Under the pieces are notes generated by a model that worked only from the letters and a program-made list of their open reading frames with translations, was not told the DNA's origin and ran no database searches. Made by a program: the position numbers and the translations under genes. A stretch of DNA of 64,000 nt from Pseudomonadota bacterium (GTDB lineage: Bacteria > Myxococcota > Myxococcia > Myxococcales > Myxococcaceae): the NCBI GenBank assembly GCA_023423535.1, contig JAFAFL010000146.1:20085-84084 (forward strand), in the 5' to 3' direction. Numbering within the stretch: the first letter of the stretch is position 1; each line of letters begins with the position of its first letter. Below, piece by piece: positions 1 through 9,029 of the stretch.

Positions 1-1835
1 TCGCCCCACGCGGCCGGCTCTCCGGTGGCCAGCGCGGTGGCCTTCGCGATCGCCGCGCGGCTGATGCGCAGGGGCAGCTCCTCCAACGACGTGCGCGCGG
101 CGGCGGAGAACTCCGGGAAGAGCAGGCCCACCGGACGCTGGCCCTCGTCGAGCGACTCCTCGCCGGGCTCTTCGCTCTCCACGTCACGGTCGTCGTCGCC
201 GGTGTCGGAGGCACCACGCGGCGTCTCCGTCGTCACCTGCTCCAGCGCGTGCCGCAACTCGGCGCGCTCGCGGTTCCCTTCGGCGATGAGGCCCTTGAGC
301 TCCTCCACCTTCGCGCGCAGGCGCTTCTCCGCCTCCACGTCTCGCGCGGGTCGGTCGCCGGGGTCCTGTGGTCCCGCGACCTCCACCTTCGCGGCCTCGA
401 GCTGTTTCTGGAGGGCCTCGATGCGGCGCGTGGCCTCCTCCAGTCCCTTGCGGAACTCGGCCGCCTTCGCCTCCACCTGCTTGCGGTCGCGGAATGCGGC
501 GGTGCGAGCCAGACGCTCGGTGCGCTTCGCGTCCGGATCCTTCGCGTAGAGCCGGTAGAGGTCCTCGGCGGGCTCGGTGCCCTTGATGTTCAGCTGCTGC
601 CGCAGCGCCTTCACCGACTGCAGCAGCGTCTGCGCGTCCGAGAGCCGCTCGCGCGAGATCGCGCCGCGGGCGACGACGATGCCCAGAGACGGTGCGCGAC
701 GGAGGAGAAGGAAGGCGAGCTCGGCGAGGTACTCGTGCTTCGGGTAGAGCAGCCCGGTGTCCGCCAAGGCGTTGAGTTTGCTCAGCAATTCGGACGGCTG
801 CTTCAACAGCCCGAGCTCGATCTCGTCGCTGGGGAAGATGAGCGACTTGTCCTTCACCAGCGCGAGCTGCCGCTCCGCCACCGCCACGCGGTCTCCGTCG
901 ATCGCGTAGTGCACGACGTCGAGCCGGTAGTCGTCGATGGTGGACTTCTCCGGCAGGTCCCTACGCTCGGCGAGCAGCGACAGCGCGCGCTCGACCTTGT
1001 CCCAGCGCCGCAGATCCACGAACCGGTAGAGCGCCTCCACCAGCGGCAGCGTGCGCAGCTCCGCGAGCTCCAGCCGCGCGAGATCCTGCACGCGCAGCTC
1101 GCGCACGCCCTCCGGCGAGAGCAACCGCGTCGCCTCGCGCAGCTGCTCCTTCGGAGACTGCTGCGGGGAGAGCGCCTCGGGGTTCAGCGCGTGGCACTTC
1201 TTGAACTTCTGCCCGCTGCCGCACGGGCACAGATCGTTGCGCCCGACCTTCGGGCCCGCGCGCGCGGGGAGGATCGGCACGTGCTGCTCGAGCTTCTCCG
1301 GGATGACCTCCATCAGAGGACCGGTGCGCTGCTGCGCCAGTGCCTCGCGCAGCTTCAGCGAGGCTGTGGACGGGCCCTTCGGATCGTCGCGCAGCAGGAG
1401 CACCGCGGCGTCGTCCACACGCGCGATCGCGGTCGAGCTCTGGATGACGCGGTTGAGCCGGCGCTCGAGCAGCGGCACCAGGCGCTCGGGCACCGGCGAC
1501 TCGGTCCCCACGACATCCGCGGCCATGAAGAGCGCGAGCGCGTCGTTCTCGTCGCCCATCGCGTCCTCTTCGAGGAGCTCGGTGAGCATCGCCAGGCGGT
1601 CGCCTTCTGCGCGGCCCGCGAGCACGGCGAAGATCGTCTCGCTGTCGAGCTCGGGCAGAAGGCGCTTCACCTCCGAGGTGGAGGGGGCGCGTCCGGCGTG
1701 GAGCATCGCCAGCAGCAGCGCGGTGGCCTCGTCCACCTCTCCCGCGTCGAGCAGTCGCGTGAGCTCGGCGGCCGGATCGAGATCGCCGGCGGTGAGGCGG
1801 GCGGAGAGCGTTTCGACCTCGCGGCGCAGGTTCAT
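1..1835 (-). CDS. SEC-C motif protein, 3' end beyond window
   Basis: Partial gene: it starts with ATG at 1835 and stays open to base 1. The clearest signature is a SEC-C zinc motif, CPCGSGQKFKKCH, around residues 203-215. This motif binds zinc and often mediates protein contacts, as at the SecA C-terminus. The N-terminal ~190 residues are helical and rich in Leu and Glu. Two coiled-coil stretches rich in Lys, Glu and Ala lie near residues 450-485 and 498-530. The gene begins 22 bases after the stop of the oxygenase gene on the same strand, so the two are probably co-transcribed. No catalytic domain is visible in the part present; the function is unknown. Confidence 0.8.
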   Translation of the reverse strand, partial: MNLRREVETLSARLTAGDLDPAAELTRLLDAGEVDEATALLLAMLHAGRAPSTSEVKRLLPELDSETIFAVLAGRAEGDRLAMLTELLEEDAMGDENDALALFMAADVVGTESPVPERLVPLLERRLNRVIQSSTAIARVDDAAVLLLRDDPKGPSTASLKLREALAQQRTGPLMEVIPEKLEQHVPILPARAGPKVGRNDLCPCGSGQKFKKCHALNPEALSPQQSPKEQLREATRLLSPEGVRELRVQDLARLELAELRTLPLVEALYRFVDLRRWDKVERALSLLAERRDLPEKSTIDDYRLDVVHYAIDGDRVAVAERQLALVKDKSLIFPSDEIELGLLKQPSELLSKLNALADTGLLYPKHEYLAELAFLLLRRAPSLGIVVARGAISRERLSDAQTLLQSVKALRQQLNIKGTEPAEDLYRLYAKDPDAKRTERLARTAAFRDRKQVEAKAAEFRKGLEEATRRIEALQKQLEAAKVEVAGPQDPGDRPARDVEAEKRLRAKVEELKGLIAEGNRERAELRHALEQVTTETPRGASDTGDDDRDVESEEPGEESLDEGQRPVGLLFPEFSAAARTSLEELPLRISRAAIAKATALATGEPAAWG

Positions 1836-1857
1836 GGCGTGCGGACCTGTAGCCCCT

Positions 1858-2766
1858 TCAGCGCTCGAAGACGAGCGGCAGCGTGACCTGCGACGGCGCC
1901 TTTGCCCGCGGGAAGCGCAGGCCTCGCACGGTGCGGAGGATGAAGGCGACCAGCGCCTTGCGCTCGCGCTCCGCGTGGCCCGGGGTGCGCGTGGTGTCGG
2001 AGAGGACGCGCACGCCCTGGGTCTCACCTTCGGCCGTCACACCGAAGCCCACGCTGAGCAGGCCGGAGAGCTCGAGCCCCTCGTTGAGCTTCGTTCCCAG
2101 TGCCTCGGTCAGAGCGTCGATGCGCGACTGCAGCACCGAGGTCCGCAAGGGGCCTTCGATGAACGGGCGCGGCTGCACGAACCAGCCGTGGATGACGAGG
2201 CGGCCCTCGCGCGGATCCTTCACCCCTTCGACGCGACGCACGCCGTGGGGGATGCGCGGATCGAAGACGGTGAGCCGGTTGAAGAGCGGCGGCACCGCGC
2301 GGAGCACGTCTTCCTCTTCGTAGCCGCGGGACGACGAAAAGCCGCTCCACCAGTCGAGCACCTCGTCGCGCAGGAGCAGCGTCTCCCCACCCTTGAAGCG
2401 CCGCGTGCGCCACGGGGTGAGCGAGAACACGAAGGCCCACTGACCGTGCGGCACGTCGCCGTGGAGGTTCTGCTCGCAGCCGTCGAGGTAGCAGGAGAGC
2501 CACGGCGGCGAGACGTCATGACAGCCCAGCGTGCGCCGGCCCCACCAGACGAGCTGCTGGTGGAACGCGTCGTAAAGCTCCGCGGGGAAGTAGTGGTACG
2601 CGGGCGTGCGCAGCGCGGTGTACTGCCCGGGCACGTGCCACCAGTCCCAGACGAAGCGGTCGCCGCGCGCCTGGCGGGGATCGGCAAAGCGCTCGTCGAA
2701 GTGTGAGCGCAGCGCCTTCGCGCCGTCGAAGAAGCCATCCGTGGTGAGGACCGAGGTGCGTGCCAT
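1858..2766 (-). CDS. 2OG-Fe(II) oxygenase fused to AgmX/PglI-like C-terminal domain
   Basis: 302 residues. The first ~200 resemble the 2-oxoglutarate/Fe(II) dioxygenase fold: His102-x-Asp104 and His174 can form the iron facial triad, and Arg189 in the segment GRLVIHGWF fits the 2OG-binding Arg. No export signal is visible, so the protein is probably cytoplasmic. The last ~70 residues (after about 225) end in a pattern seen in TonB-like AgmX/PglI C-terminal domains: a helix followed by GLRFP and a terminal beta strand LPLVFE. Joining an oxygenase to this normally periplasmic module is unusual. The substrate is unknown; prolyl-hydroxylase-like activity is only one option. Confidence 0.75.
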   Translation of the reverse strand: MARTSVLTTDGFFDGAKALRSHFDERFADPRQARGDRFVWDWWHVPGQYTALRTPAYHYFPAELYDAFHQQLVWWGRRTLGCHDVSPPWLSCYLDGCEQNLHGDVPHGQWAFVFSLTPWRTRRFKGGETLLLRDEVLDWWSGFSSSRGYEEEDVLRAVPPLFNRLTVFDPRIPHGVRRVEGVKDPREGRLVIHGWFVQPRPFIEGPLRTSVLQSRIDALTEALGTKLNEGLELSGLLSVGFGVTAEGETQGVRVLSDTTRTPGHAERERKALVAFILRTVRGLRFPRAKAPSQVTLPLVFER

Positions 2767-2901
2767 GGCGCGCGGACCCTAACCGAAGCGGTCGCCTTGC
2801 GGACCGGCCGTGAAGCAGGCGGCAGGGCGGGAAGATCTTCCGCGTGTTGCTGCACGCGAGCAGGCGACCTCACCGTCTGGACATCACCCCAGGAGGCTCA
2901 C

Positions 2902-3774
2902 GTGCGCACCAGACTCTTCTCCGCGCTCATCGCGCTCACACTTCCGGCCGCCGCGCTCGCGCAGAGCGGCACCGACTCGAATGATCCACAGCTCGATCCG
3001 ACGTTCCCCAGCTGGGAGGAGGAGGAGACCTTCTCGCCTCCTCCGCCGCCACCGCCCGGCGCGGAGCAACCGCTGTCGCAGACACCGCCGGAGCAGCAAA
3101 GCGCTCAGCCTTCAGCGCAGCAGCCGGCCGCGCCCGTAACCCCGCCCCCGGCACAACCCGCGCAGCCGCAGCCGCAGGTGACGGTCATCCAGAACCAGGG
3201 CGACGCGACGGCGAAGGTCGATGAGTCCGAGTCGAAGGCGCGCGCGATTGAGCGCGATGACCGCGGCATCGTGGTGATGGGTCAGGCGGGTGTGCTCACC
3301 TACACCGGCGAGGCCGCGAGCGTGACGCGTCCAGGAAGCACCTACGGCGTCGCGGTGGGACTGGATCTGACGCGCGGCATCACCACCGAGCTGGGCTACC
3401 TCGGTGCGTCCTACCGGACCGAGAGCGACAACGGCTCGGTCGGGATGACGGAGAACGGCGCGCAGGCGCTGGTGCAGCTCGGGCCACAGCAGCGCGACTT
3501 CCACCCCTTCGCCATGTTCGGCCTGCAGCTGTCGCGCGTGAATGCGCTGGAACGCGGTGACGTGTCGCCCGAGGTCCGTGACGCGACGCACCTCAAGCTG
3601 CCGATGGGCGCGGGCATCAACTACACGGTGCCTTCGGATGCGGACGCGGAGATCACCGTGGGCGCGCGAGCGGCGTACAACTTCACGCTCGACGCAGGCG
3701 CGTTCCCTACCCTCAACGAGCCGGCTGCCGCGAACCAGTTCACCGGCATGGCCGTGGTGGGCGGGCGCTTCTAG
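2902..3774 (+). CDS. Outer-membrane protein with Pro/Gln-rich linker
   Basis: 290 residues from a GTG start. AGGAGG sits five bases upstream, and an in-frame extension to 2797 lacks such a site. Residues 1-19 are a signal peptide ending AAALA. A low-complexity segment rich in Pro, Gln and Glu (about residues 30-95) is followed by ~190 residues of alternating amphipathic strands with Gly and aromatic residues, ending VVGGRF. That ending fits a beta-barrel outer-membrane protein of the OmpA-like or porin-like kind. It is transcribed away from the oxygenase gene, with 135 bases between them for both promoters. No specific family is recognised. Confidence 0.75.
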   Translation: MRTRLFSALIALTLPAAALAQSGTDSNDPQLDPTFPSWEEEETFSPPPPPPPGAEQPLSQTPPEQQSAQPSAQQPAAPVTPPPAQPAQPQPQVTVIQNQGDATAKVDESESKARAIERDDRGIVVMGQAGVLTYTGEAASVTRPGSTYGVAVGLDLTRGITTELGYLGASYRTESDNGSVGMTENGAQALVQLGPQQRDFHPFAMFGLQLSRVNALERGDVSPEVRDATHLKLPMGAGINYTVPSDADAEITVGARAAYNFTLDAGAFPTLNEPAAANQFTGMAVVGGRF

Positions 3775-3831
3775 GCGACCCGTCGGCGGCGTTCGCGGCG
3801 GGGGACGGCGGGGCGGTAGAGTGCGCAGCGC

Positions 3832-4887
3832 ATGCCCTCTCGCGCCGCCGCGAACCGCCCCGCCTTCTCCTCCGCGCTCGTCCCCTTCGTCCTCGGCTAC
3901 GTCCGCGCGCACGGCCACGATCCCGACGCGCTGGCGCAGAGGCTCCTGCCGAATGCGAACGCGAGTGCGAGTGCGACCGCGAACGCGAACGCGCTGACCA
4001 CCGGCGCGGTAAGCCTCACGCCCTCCTCCTTCCGGCGGCTGATGGACGCGGCGGCGAAGCTGGTGGGCGACGAGCTCTTCGGCCTGCACCTCGCGGCTGC
4101 GATGCCTCGCGGCGCCTACGGGCTCCTCGAGTTCGCGCTGCGAAGCGCACCGGACGCGCGTACCGCGCTGGAGCAGCTCGTGCGCTACGGCGCGCTGATC
4201 AACCCGGCGGTGCGCTTCTGGCTCGAGCCGGGCGACGACGAGCTCGCCATCCACCATCGGCTACCGGAAGATCCGCAGGGCATCGGCCGGCACGGCAACC
4301 TCTTCACGGTGGCGCGGCTCTTCGCGATCGGCCGCGAGATGGTCGGCCCCGCGTTCGTGCCCACGCGGGTCTGGCTCGCGCACAAGGAGCGCCTTGCGCC
4401 GCCGGAGCTCGCCCGATTCTTCGGCACCGACCGGATCGAGTTCGGCCGCACGAGCAACGGGCTCTCCTTCAATCTCGCCACCCTGCAGACGCCGCTGCCC
4501 GCCGCCGATCCGGCGCTGAACGCGGTGCTGCGCGAGCACGCGAACCGGCTGCTCGGAGAGGTCGATCCGGAAGGCATCCACGAGCGCACCCGCCGGGCGA
4601 TCCTCGCGCGCCTGCCGCAGGGAGAGGTGTCGCTCGCGGCGGTGGCGAAGACGCTGCACCTCACCGAACGCACCCTGCAGCGCCGCCTCACCGAAGACGG
4701 CGTGCCCTTCGCGTCGATGGTCACGGAGCTTCGCGGAGAGCTCGCGCGCCGCTACCTCCTCGAGGAAGGCCTGCCGGTCACCGAGGTCGCCGAGCGGCTC
4801 GGATACCGCGATGCGCCCGCCTTCGTGCGCGCCTTCAAGCGGTGGACGGGACAGACGCCGGCCGCCTGGCGCGCCGCCGCAGGCTGA
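3832..4887 (+). CDS. AraC-family transcriptional regulator
   Basis: 351 residues. The C-terminal ~100 residues carry the double helix-turn-helix of AraC regulators: SLAAVAKTLHLTERTLQRRL, then VTEVAERLGYRDAPAFVRAF and the typical KRWTGQTPAAWR ending. The N-terminal ~220 residues match the arabinose-binding-like sensor domain of the OruR/ArgR-type AraC group. Residues 41-54 (NANASASATANANA) come from a degenerate hexamer repeat at 3951-3993, probably from replication slippage, sitting in a surface loop of the sensor domain. The alpha/beta hydrolase gene follows on the same strand after 85 bases and is a plausible target. Confidence 0.9.
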   Translation: MPSRAAANRPAFSSALVPFVLGYVRAHGHDPDALAQRLLPNANASASATANANALTTGAVSLTPSSFRRLMDAAAKLVGDELFGLHLAAAMPRGAYGLLEFALRSAPDARTALEQLVRYGALINPAVRFWLEPGDDELAIHHRLPEDPQGIGRHGNLFTVARLFAIGREMVGPAFVPTRVWLAHKERLAPPELARFFGTDRIEFGRTSNGLSFNLATLQTPLPAADPALNAVLREHANRLLGEVDPEGIHERTRRAILARLPQGEVSLAAVAKTLHLTERTLQRRLTEDGVPFASMVTELRGELARRYLLEEGLPVTEVAERLGYRDAPAFVRAFKRWTGQTPAAWRAAAG

Positions 4888-4972
4888 AGACGCGACGGGT
4901 GGCGCCCGCTGCACATCCCTTTGTCGTCGCCGGAGCTCGATCCCTCAGCCCCTGCCAGTGATTCTCCCGACC

Positions 4973-6058
4973 ATGCCCGCGAACATCCGCACGCCGCAGT
5001 CACGCGCCACGCAGCCCGTCTCGAAGAAGCCCCAGGCTTCGAGCAACACCGTGGCCACGGCGAACGCGCCGGCCTCGTCACGCCGCGCCGGCTTCGACCT
5101 GAAGGACCACTTCGCGGCGCTCGTCCCCGAACCCTTCCGCCGAGGCGAAGGTCCGAAGATCGATCCCTTCAACGCCGCCAAGGATTGGATGAGCGACCGG
5201 CTCTTCGGAGCGCAGGCGCCGAAGGGAGATCCGGACAAGCTCACCGGCCCGCAGCGCGTCGCGTACGGACCGCTTCAGGCAGCGCCGGTGCTCAAGCGCC
5301 CGGTGGTGATGATCCCCGGCCTCACCATGCCGGCGGCCTCGTTCGATCGCGCAGGTCAAGGTCTCGCGAAGAACAAGGCGAACGGTCCGGTCGCGGTGTA
5401 CGTCGCGTCGGAGGACAAGTTCCGGCTCGGCGGCAAGGGCGGACGCGAACTCTCCGCTTCCGAGCTGCGCGCGGTGAAGATCTTTCAGGTTGAGTTCCGC
5501 GATCCCTGGGCCGCGCCGACGGTGAAGGCGCCGCAGATCGATCGCGCAATGTCGCGGATCTCTCAGGCCACGCAGGCAGCGTCGCTGGACGTCGTCACCC
5601 ACAGCGCGGGCGGGACGGACTTCCGGCTCTACCTGCAGAACCGGAACCCCGCCGCGGGTCCGCAGCTCGAACGCGCGATCCTCATCGGGCCCGCGTCGCA
5701 CGGCACGCAGATCGGCAACATCGGCGCGGTCGTCGGTGCGCCGGTGAAGAACGTGGACGACGCTGCGCGGGAGCTGGCGGAAGGCTCGAAGCTCATCGCC
5801 GACCTCAACGCGCAATGGGAGAACCAGCGCGGTCAGCTGCGCGGCGGGGTGACGATCATCGGCACCACCGGCACGCCGACGCTCGGCCCGAAGAAGGGGC
5901 TCTTCGAGGACGGCGACGGCTACATGCCCGCCGCGCAGCTCGACATGCCGGGTGCGCGCACGGTGCTGATGGAGGGGCCGCACAACACGCCGCTCGCGCA
6001 CCTCTGGCAGGTCCAGTACGCAGGCGTGGTCAACGCCGTGTTCGACGGGCTGCGCTGA
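4973..6058 (+). CDS. Alpha/beta hydrolase, lipase-like
   Basis: 361 residues from ATG 4973; earlier in-frame sequence is low quality. The first ~45 residues are Ser/Thr/Ala-rich and disordered. The hydrolase part has an oxyanion strand VVMIPGLTMP (111-120), a nucleophile elbow VVTHSAGG with Ser211, a late acidic loop DGDGYMP (about 321-327) and a His in the segment PHNTPLAH, giving a plausible Ser-Asp-His triad. The elbow departs from GxSxG by having His before Ser, as in some lipases and PHA depolymerases. No cleavable signal peptide is visible. Substrate unknown, probably an ester. Confidence 0.8.
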   Translation: MPANIRTPQSRATQPVSKKPQASSNTVATANAPASSRRAGFDLKDHFAALVPEPFRRGEGPKIDPFNAAKDWMSDRLFGAQAPKGDPDKLTGPQRVAYGPLQAAPVLKRPVVMIPGLTMPAASFDRAGQGLAKNKANGPVAVYVASEDKFRLGGKGGRELSASELRAVKIFQVEFRDPWAAPTVKAPQIDRAMSRISQATQAASLDVVTHSAGGTDFRLYLQNRNPAAGPQLERAILIGPASHGTQIGNIGAVVGAPVKNVDDAARELAEGSKLIADLNAQWENQRGQLRGGVTIIGTTGTPTLGPKKGLFEDGDGYMPAAQLDMPGARTVLMEGPHNTPLAHLWQVQYAGVVNAVFDGLR

Positions 6059-6097
6059 GCAACGCGCGCTCCTGCGGCCGTCCTCCCTACAGAACGC

Positions 6098-6658
6098 CTA
6101 GGTCACCCGGTACCCGCCGTGAGCGACGCCGAGCTCGTGGAAGGCGATCCAGTCCTCCATCCAGCGGCGGCCCTCCTCCTCCGACTCGAAGTGCTCTTCG
6201 GCCACGCGGGGAAGCAGCTCGGCGAGCTGGCGACGCAGGCGCGATGCCACGGCCTCGCATTCCGCGGGCGTGACCACGAAGCCGAGGTTCGTCTGCCACT
6301 TGTAGCTCGCCACCCGGCCGTCCTCGCTCAGCGTCTCCGTCCGCAGCAGCGCGTCATTCCGATCGAGGTACTCGTCCGCGAACGCCGCCAGCGCGCGCGC
6401 CCTCACCGCTTCCGGCGACTCGTCTCGATCCGAGAGCGAGGGCGTGTGCTCGAAGCCGGGCGGGCAGACGACGTAGGGCGGGTTCCTCCAGTCCACGAGG
6501 CCCACCGCGTCCATCAGCTGCAGGGTGAGGCGCATCCCGGTCGGATCCATCCGGAGCACGCGCGGTGGAGCCTCGACTTCGGACTGATCCCAGCGCGGGG
6601 TGGGCAATCCGGGAGGCAGCAGGGTCGGGTCGTGCAGCAATTGCAGGTCGAAGGCCAT
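6098..6658 (-). CDS. Hypothetical acidic protein
   Basis: 186 residues. The start ATG at 6658 has GAGG six bases upstream; an open extension to 6841 is compositionally poor. The protein is acidic, rich in Glu and Arg, without signal peptide or membrane segment. It has Pro-rich loops near the N-terminus (LLPPGLPTPRW) and a long helical C-terminal half. I recognise no domain. It converges with the hydrolase gene (39 bases apart) and lies downstream of the beta-helix lipoprotein gene after a hairpin, so it is probably transcribed on its own. Confidence 0.6.
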   Translation of the reverse strand: MAFDLQLLHDPTLLPPGLPTPRWDQSEVEAPPRVLRMDPTGMRLTLQLMDAVGLVDWRNPPYVVCPPGFEHTPSLSDRDESPEAVRARALAAFADEYLDRNDALLRTETLSEDGRVASYKWQTNLGFVVTPAECEAVASRLRRQLAELLPRVAEEHFESEEEGRRWMEDWIAFHELGVAHGGYRVT

Positions 6659-6821
6659 GGGGTACCTCGCAGCGGGTGAACGCGAGTGCCCTGTGCAACG
6701 GCCGCGCCGCGACCCTGTCCCTCTGAAGGTGCCTGCTCGTCCGTCCCACGTCCGGGATTTCCGTCTCGCCGCGCGGACGGTGCCCACCCACCCATCAAGC
6801 CATCCACCCACGCCCGTCAGC

Positions 6822-6855
6822 GGTGACCCCTCACCCGTCACTTCTGACGGTCACC
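6822..6855 (-). terminator. Nested hairpin after beta-helix lipoprotein gene
   Basis: A perfect 6-bp stem CCGTCA/TGACGG with a four-base loop (6835-6850) lies inside a wider GGTGACC/GGTCACC pairing (6822-6828 with 6849-6855) that overlaps the stop codon of the lipoprotein gene. There is no clear T run, so this may be a Rho-dependent or RNA-stability element rather than an intrinsic terminator. Confidence 0.35.
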
Positions 6856-8107
6856 AGCTGCCGAGCATCCCGCCGTAGGCGCCGATGTCGATCGGGCTGC
6901 CGTCGAGATCGAGCTCACCCAGCGCCGCGCACCCCGCGTCCTTCGCCGGCGATTGCGGGCCGAGGTTGAAGTCCCCGGTGGCAAAGGAGACGAACAGGGG
7001 GTCCAGCGCGACATTGCCCTCTGCGCCCACGAGGAGCCTCGGCGTCGCGCCGTCGTGCGACGGCCTCTCGTCGAGGGCGTTGTCCCAGAGCACGTTGCAG
7101 GCGATGCGTCCCTCCTGCACGTACCCCTGGAAGTAGCCGGCGCCGGAGCGCGCGAGCACGTTGTTCACCACGTCCACATAACCGGCGGTGATCCCCACCG
7201 CGAGCTCCGCCTGCTCGAGGAAGACGTTGTTCAAGAGCGCGCCGCGGTCCTGCAGCCGGTTCGCCACGTACCCGTACGCGTTCTGCACGAACACGTTGTT
7301 CGCCACCACGAGGCGCGTGTGGAAGTAGGGCATCACCGCGATGAAGTTGTCGCGGAACACGTTCTGCGTGACGAGCGCGGAGGCACCGGCGCAGCCCTCT
7401 GCTTCGGGCGCCTCCTCCATCAGCCAGTGCCCGTCGCCGAAGATCGCGGCGCGGTACCAGTCGCCGGAACAGTGGAAGGGATCCTCCGGCCTCGAGCAGC
7501 CCACCTCCGCCATGGGCACGCCCATGAAGGTGAAGCCGGAGATGACCACGCCCGGCGCGCCGGTGAGGTCCACGAGGTTCTCCGCCCTCCCCTTCGCGTC
7601 GAGCACGGTCCTGTCCGCGCCGCTGCCGCGCAGACGGACGCCGGGCCGCAGCCGGAGGAACTCGGTGAAGGTGCCCGGTCCCACGAGCACGGTGTCGCCG
7701 GGCGCAGCGAGGTCGATCGCGCCCTGGATCGTCTGGTGATCCTCCGGCACGCGCAGCACCACGCCGGTGTCCGCGTACGGCGTCTCGCAGCCGGCCTGCA
7801 CGAGCGCAGCGGCCAGCGGCATTCCGTTCACCTGCTGCGAGTAAGCCACGAGCTCCGCGTCCTCTGCGTCGAGCACGAGCTCGGTCTGCCCCTTCGCCAC
7901 GACCACGCGCGAGCGCTCCAGCGGGGCGTTCGGGGGCAGCCGCAGAAGCTCCACGGCGCCCCCCTCTGCGGACAGCTCGACCGACAGCGGCAGGCGCACC
8001 TGTCGCTGATGAGTGATCGGCACGGCGAGCGGATCCTGCGGAACGCCACACGCGGGCAGGGAGAGCACTGCGGCGACGGCGAGGAGGCGGCGAAGCATGG
8101 GCACCAT
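6851..8107 (-). CDS. Right-handed beta-helix lipoprotein
   Basis: 418 residues from ATG 8107 (ATG 8098 is equally possible; neither has a good ribosome site). A lipoprotein signal with lipobox LPAC directs it to the envelope. After ~100 residues of beta-rich sequence, the segment VPEDHQTIQGAIDLAAPGDT and GTFTEFLRLRPGVRLRG is the usual opening of a parallel beta-helix. It continues with repeated Asn-rich rungs such as VVANNVFVQN, LLNNVFLEQ and VVNNVLAR, and ends with the common motif SPAKDAG...IDIGAYGG. Such proteins are pectate-lyase-like or carbohydrate-binding surface proteins. No catalytic residue can be assigned. Confidence 0.85.
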   Translation of the reverse strand: MVPMLRRLLAVAAVLSLPACGVPQDPLAVPITHQRQVRLPLSVELSAEGGAVELLRLPPNAPLERSRVVVAKGQTELVLDAEDAELVAYSQQVNGMPLAAALVQAGCETPYADTGVVLRVPEDHQTIQGAIDLAAPGDTVLVGPGTFTEFLRLRPGVRLRGSGADRTVLDAKGRAENLVDLTGAPGVVISGFTFMGVPMAEVGCSRPEDPFHCSGDWYRAAIFGDGHWLMEEAPEAEGCAGASALVTQNVFRDNFIAVMPYFHTRLVVANNVFVQNAYGYVANRLQDRGALLNNVFLEQAELAVGITAGYVDVVNNVLARSGAGYFQGYVQEGRIACNVLWDNALDERPSHDGATPRLLVGAEGNVALDPLFVSFATGDFNLGPQSPAKDAGCAALGELDLDGSPIDIGAYGGMLGSW

Positions 8108-8180
8108 CCGAAGGTCGCAGCGCCGGCCCTGCGTTGGCGACTCGAACGGCGAGAAGCTTAGGCACGCTCGAAAGCGTCCG

Positions 8181-9017
8181 CTACGGGTCTCCCCCTTCCG
8201 CCCTCGCGAGCTCCGTCCGGAAGAAGGCGCTGTGCTGCGCCAGCGTCGCCATGTAGGGGCGCACGTCCTCGCGGGCCTCGGGCGAGAGCTTCGCGTAGGG
8301 GATGACGTGCTCGTCGGGCACATAGCGGAAGGTCAGGTTCACGCGCCTCGTGCGGAAGTCCGGCAGCGGCGGCGGGAGCACGTGGCCCTCGCGTGTGTCC
8401 ACCCGCTGCACGCGGTGGAAGAGCTCGTCCTTCCAGAGCGCGCCGCCGAAGAGCTGCAGCGCGCCGTCGTCGAGCCACTGCTCGAGCACCACCTCGTCGC
8501 GTTCGCCCGGACGGGACGACCGCACGAACTGGATCAGCGCCCGCTCACCGAGGGAGAGCGACGCCACCGGCCCCGGCTCGAAGTCCTTGTGCTCTCCCAC
8601 CCTCGCGGTGTCCACCCAGCGTCCGTCCTCGAGGCGGCTGCCGTAGAAGTTCACGAGGCAGGTGTTCAGCCGCCACTTCGGGGGCATCTCCTGGGGACCG
8701 CCGCGGAACATGCGCCGCGCGAGCGCTTCGATCTTCTCGACCTGGCGCTGCAGCACTTCCGGAAAGGGCTCCGCGCGCACGCAGCGGTTCAGCACGCCCT
8801 TCGGCGGCCGGTAGTAGTCGAGGCACGCGAACTGCCAGTTGCCCAGCCAGTAGACCGGCCGCAGGAGCCTTCGCTGCTGCTGTCCCGGCGGCGGCGGGAA
8901 GTGCTTCGAGAAGCGCTCCTCCCACAAAGGATGCAGCGTCCCCAGCCACGCGCTGATCTCCGCGCGGTCCGCCTTCGTGAGGAAGGACCCGTTGTAGTGA
9001 TGGCCGGGGGTGCGCAC
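8181..9017 (-). CDS. AlkB-like 2OG-Fe(II) oxygenase
   Basis: 278 residues. The core pattern of AlkB-type dioxygenases is present: NTCLVNFYG (118-126), His143-x-Asp145 in GEHKDFE, His201 in LFHRVQRV, and RRVNLTFR (224-231) carrying the 2OG-contacting Arg. AlkB enzymes oxidatively remove alkyl groups from nucleic acids; distant homologues act on proteins or tRNA. The segment between strands is longer than in E. coli AlkB. The start lies 12 bases after the stop of the S51 peptidase gene, so the two form an operon. DNA repair is plausible, but the substrate cannot be read from sequence. Confidence 0.85.
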   Translation of the reverse strand: MRTPGHHYNGSFLTKADRAEISAWLGTLHPLWEERFSKHFPPPPGQQQRRLLRPVYWLGNWQFACLDYYRPPKGVLNRCVRAEPFPEVLQRQVEKIEALARRMFRGGPQEMPPKWRLNTCLVNFYGSRLEDGRWVDTARVGEHKDFEPGPVASLSLGERALIQFVRSSRPGERDEVVLEQWLDDGALQLFGGALWKDELFHRVQRVDTREGHVLPPPLPDFRTRRVNLTFRYVPDEHVIPYAKLSPEAREDVRPYMATLAQHSAFFRTELARAEGGDP

Positions 9018-9029
9018 GACGCGTCCGGC

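Noticed and set aside
249..1886. Long plus-strand open frame opposite the SEC-C gene
   Set aside because: Its composition follows from the high-GC third positions of the minus-strand gene, and it has no recognisable motif, while the minus frame has a perfect SEC-C motif.
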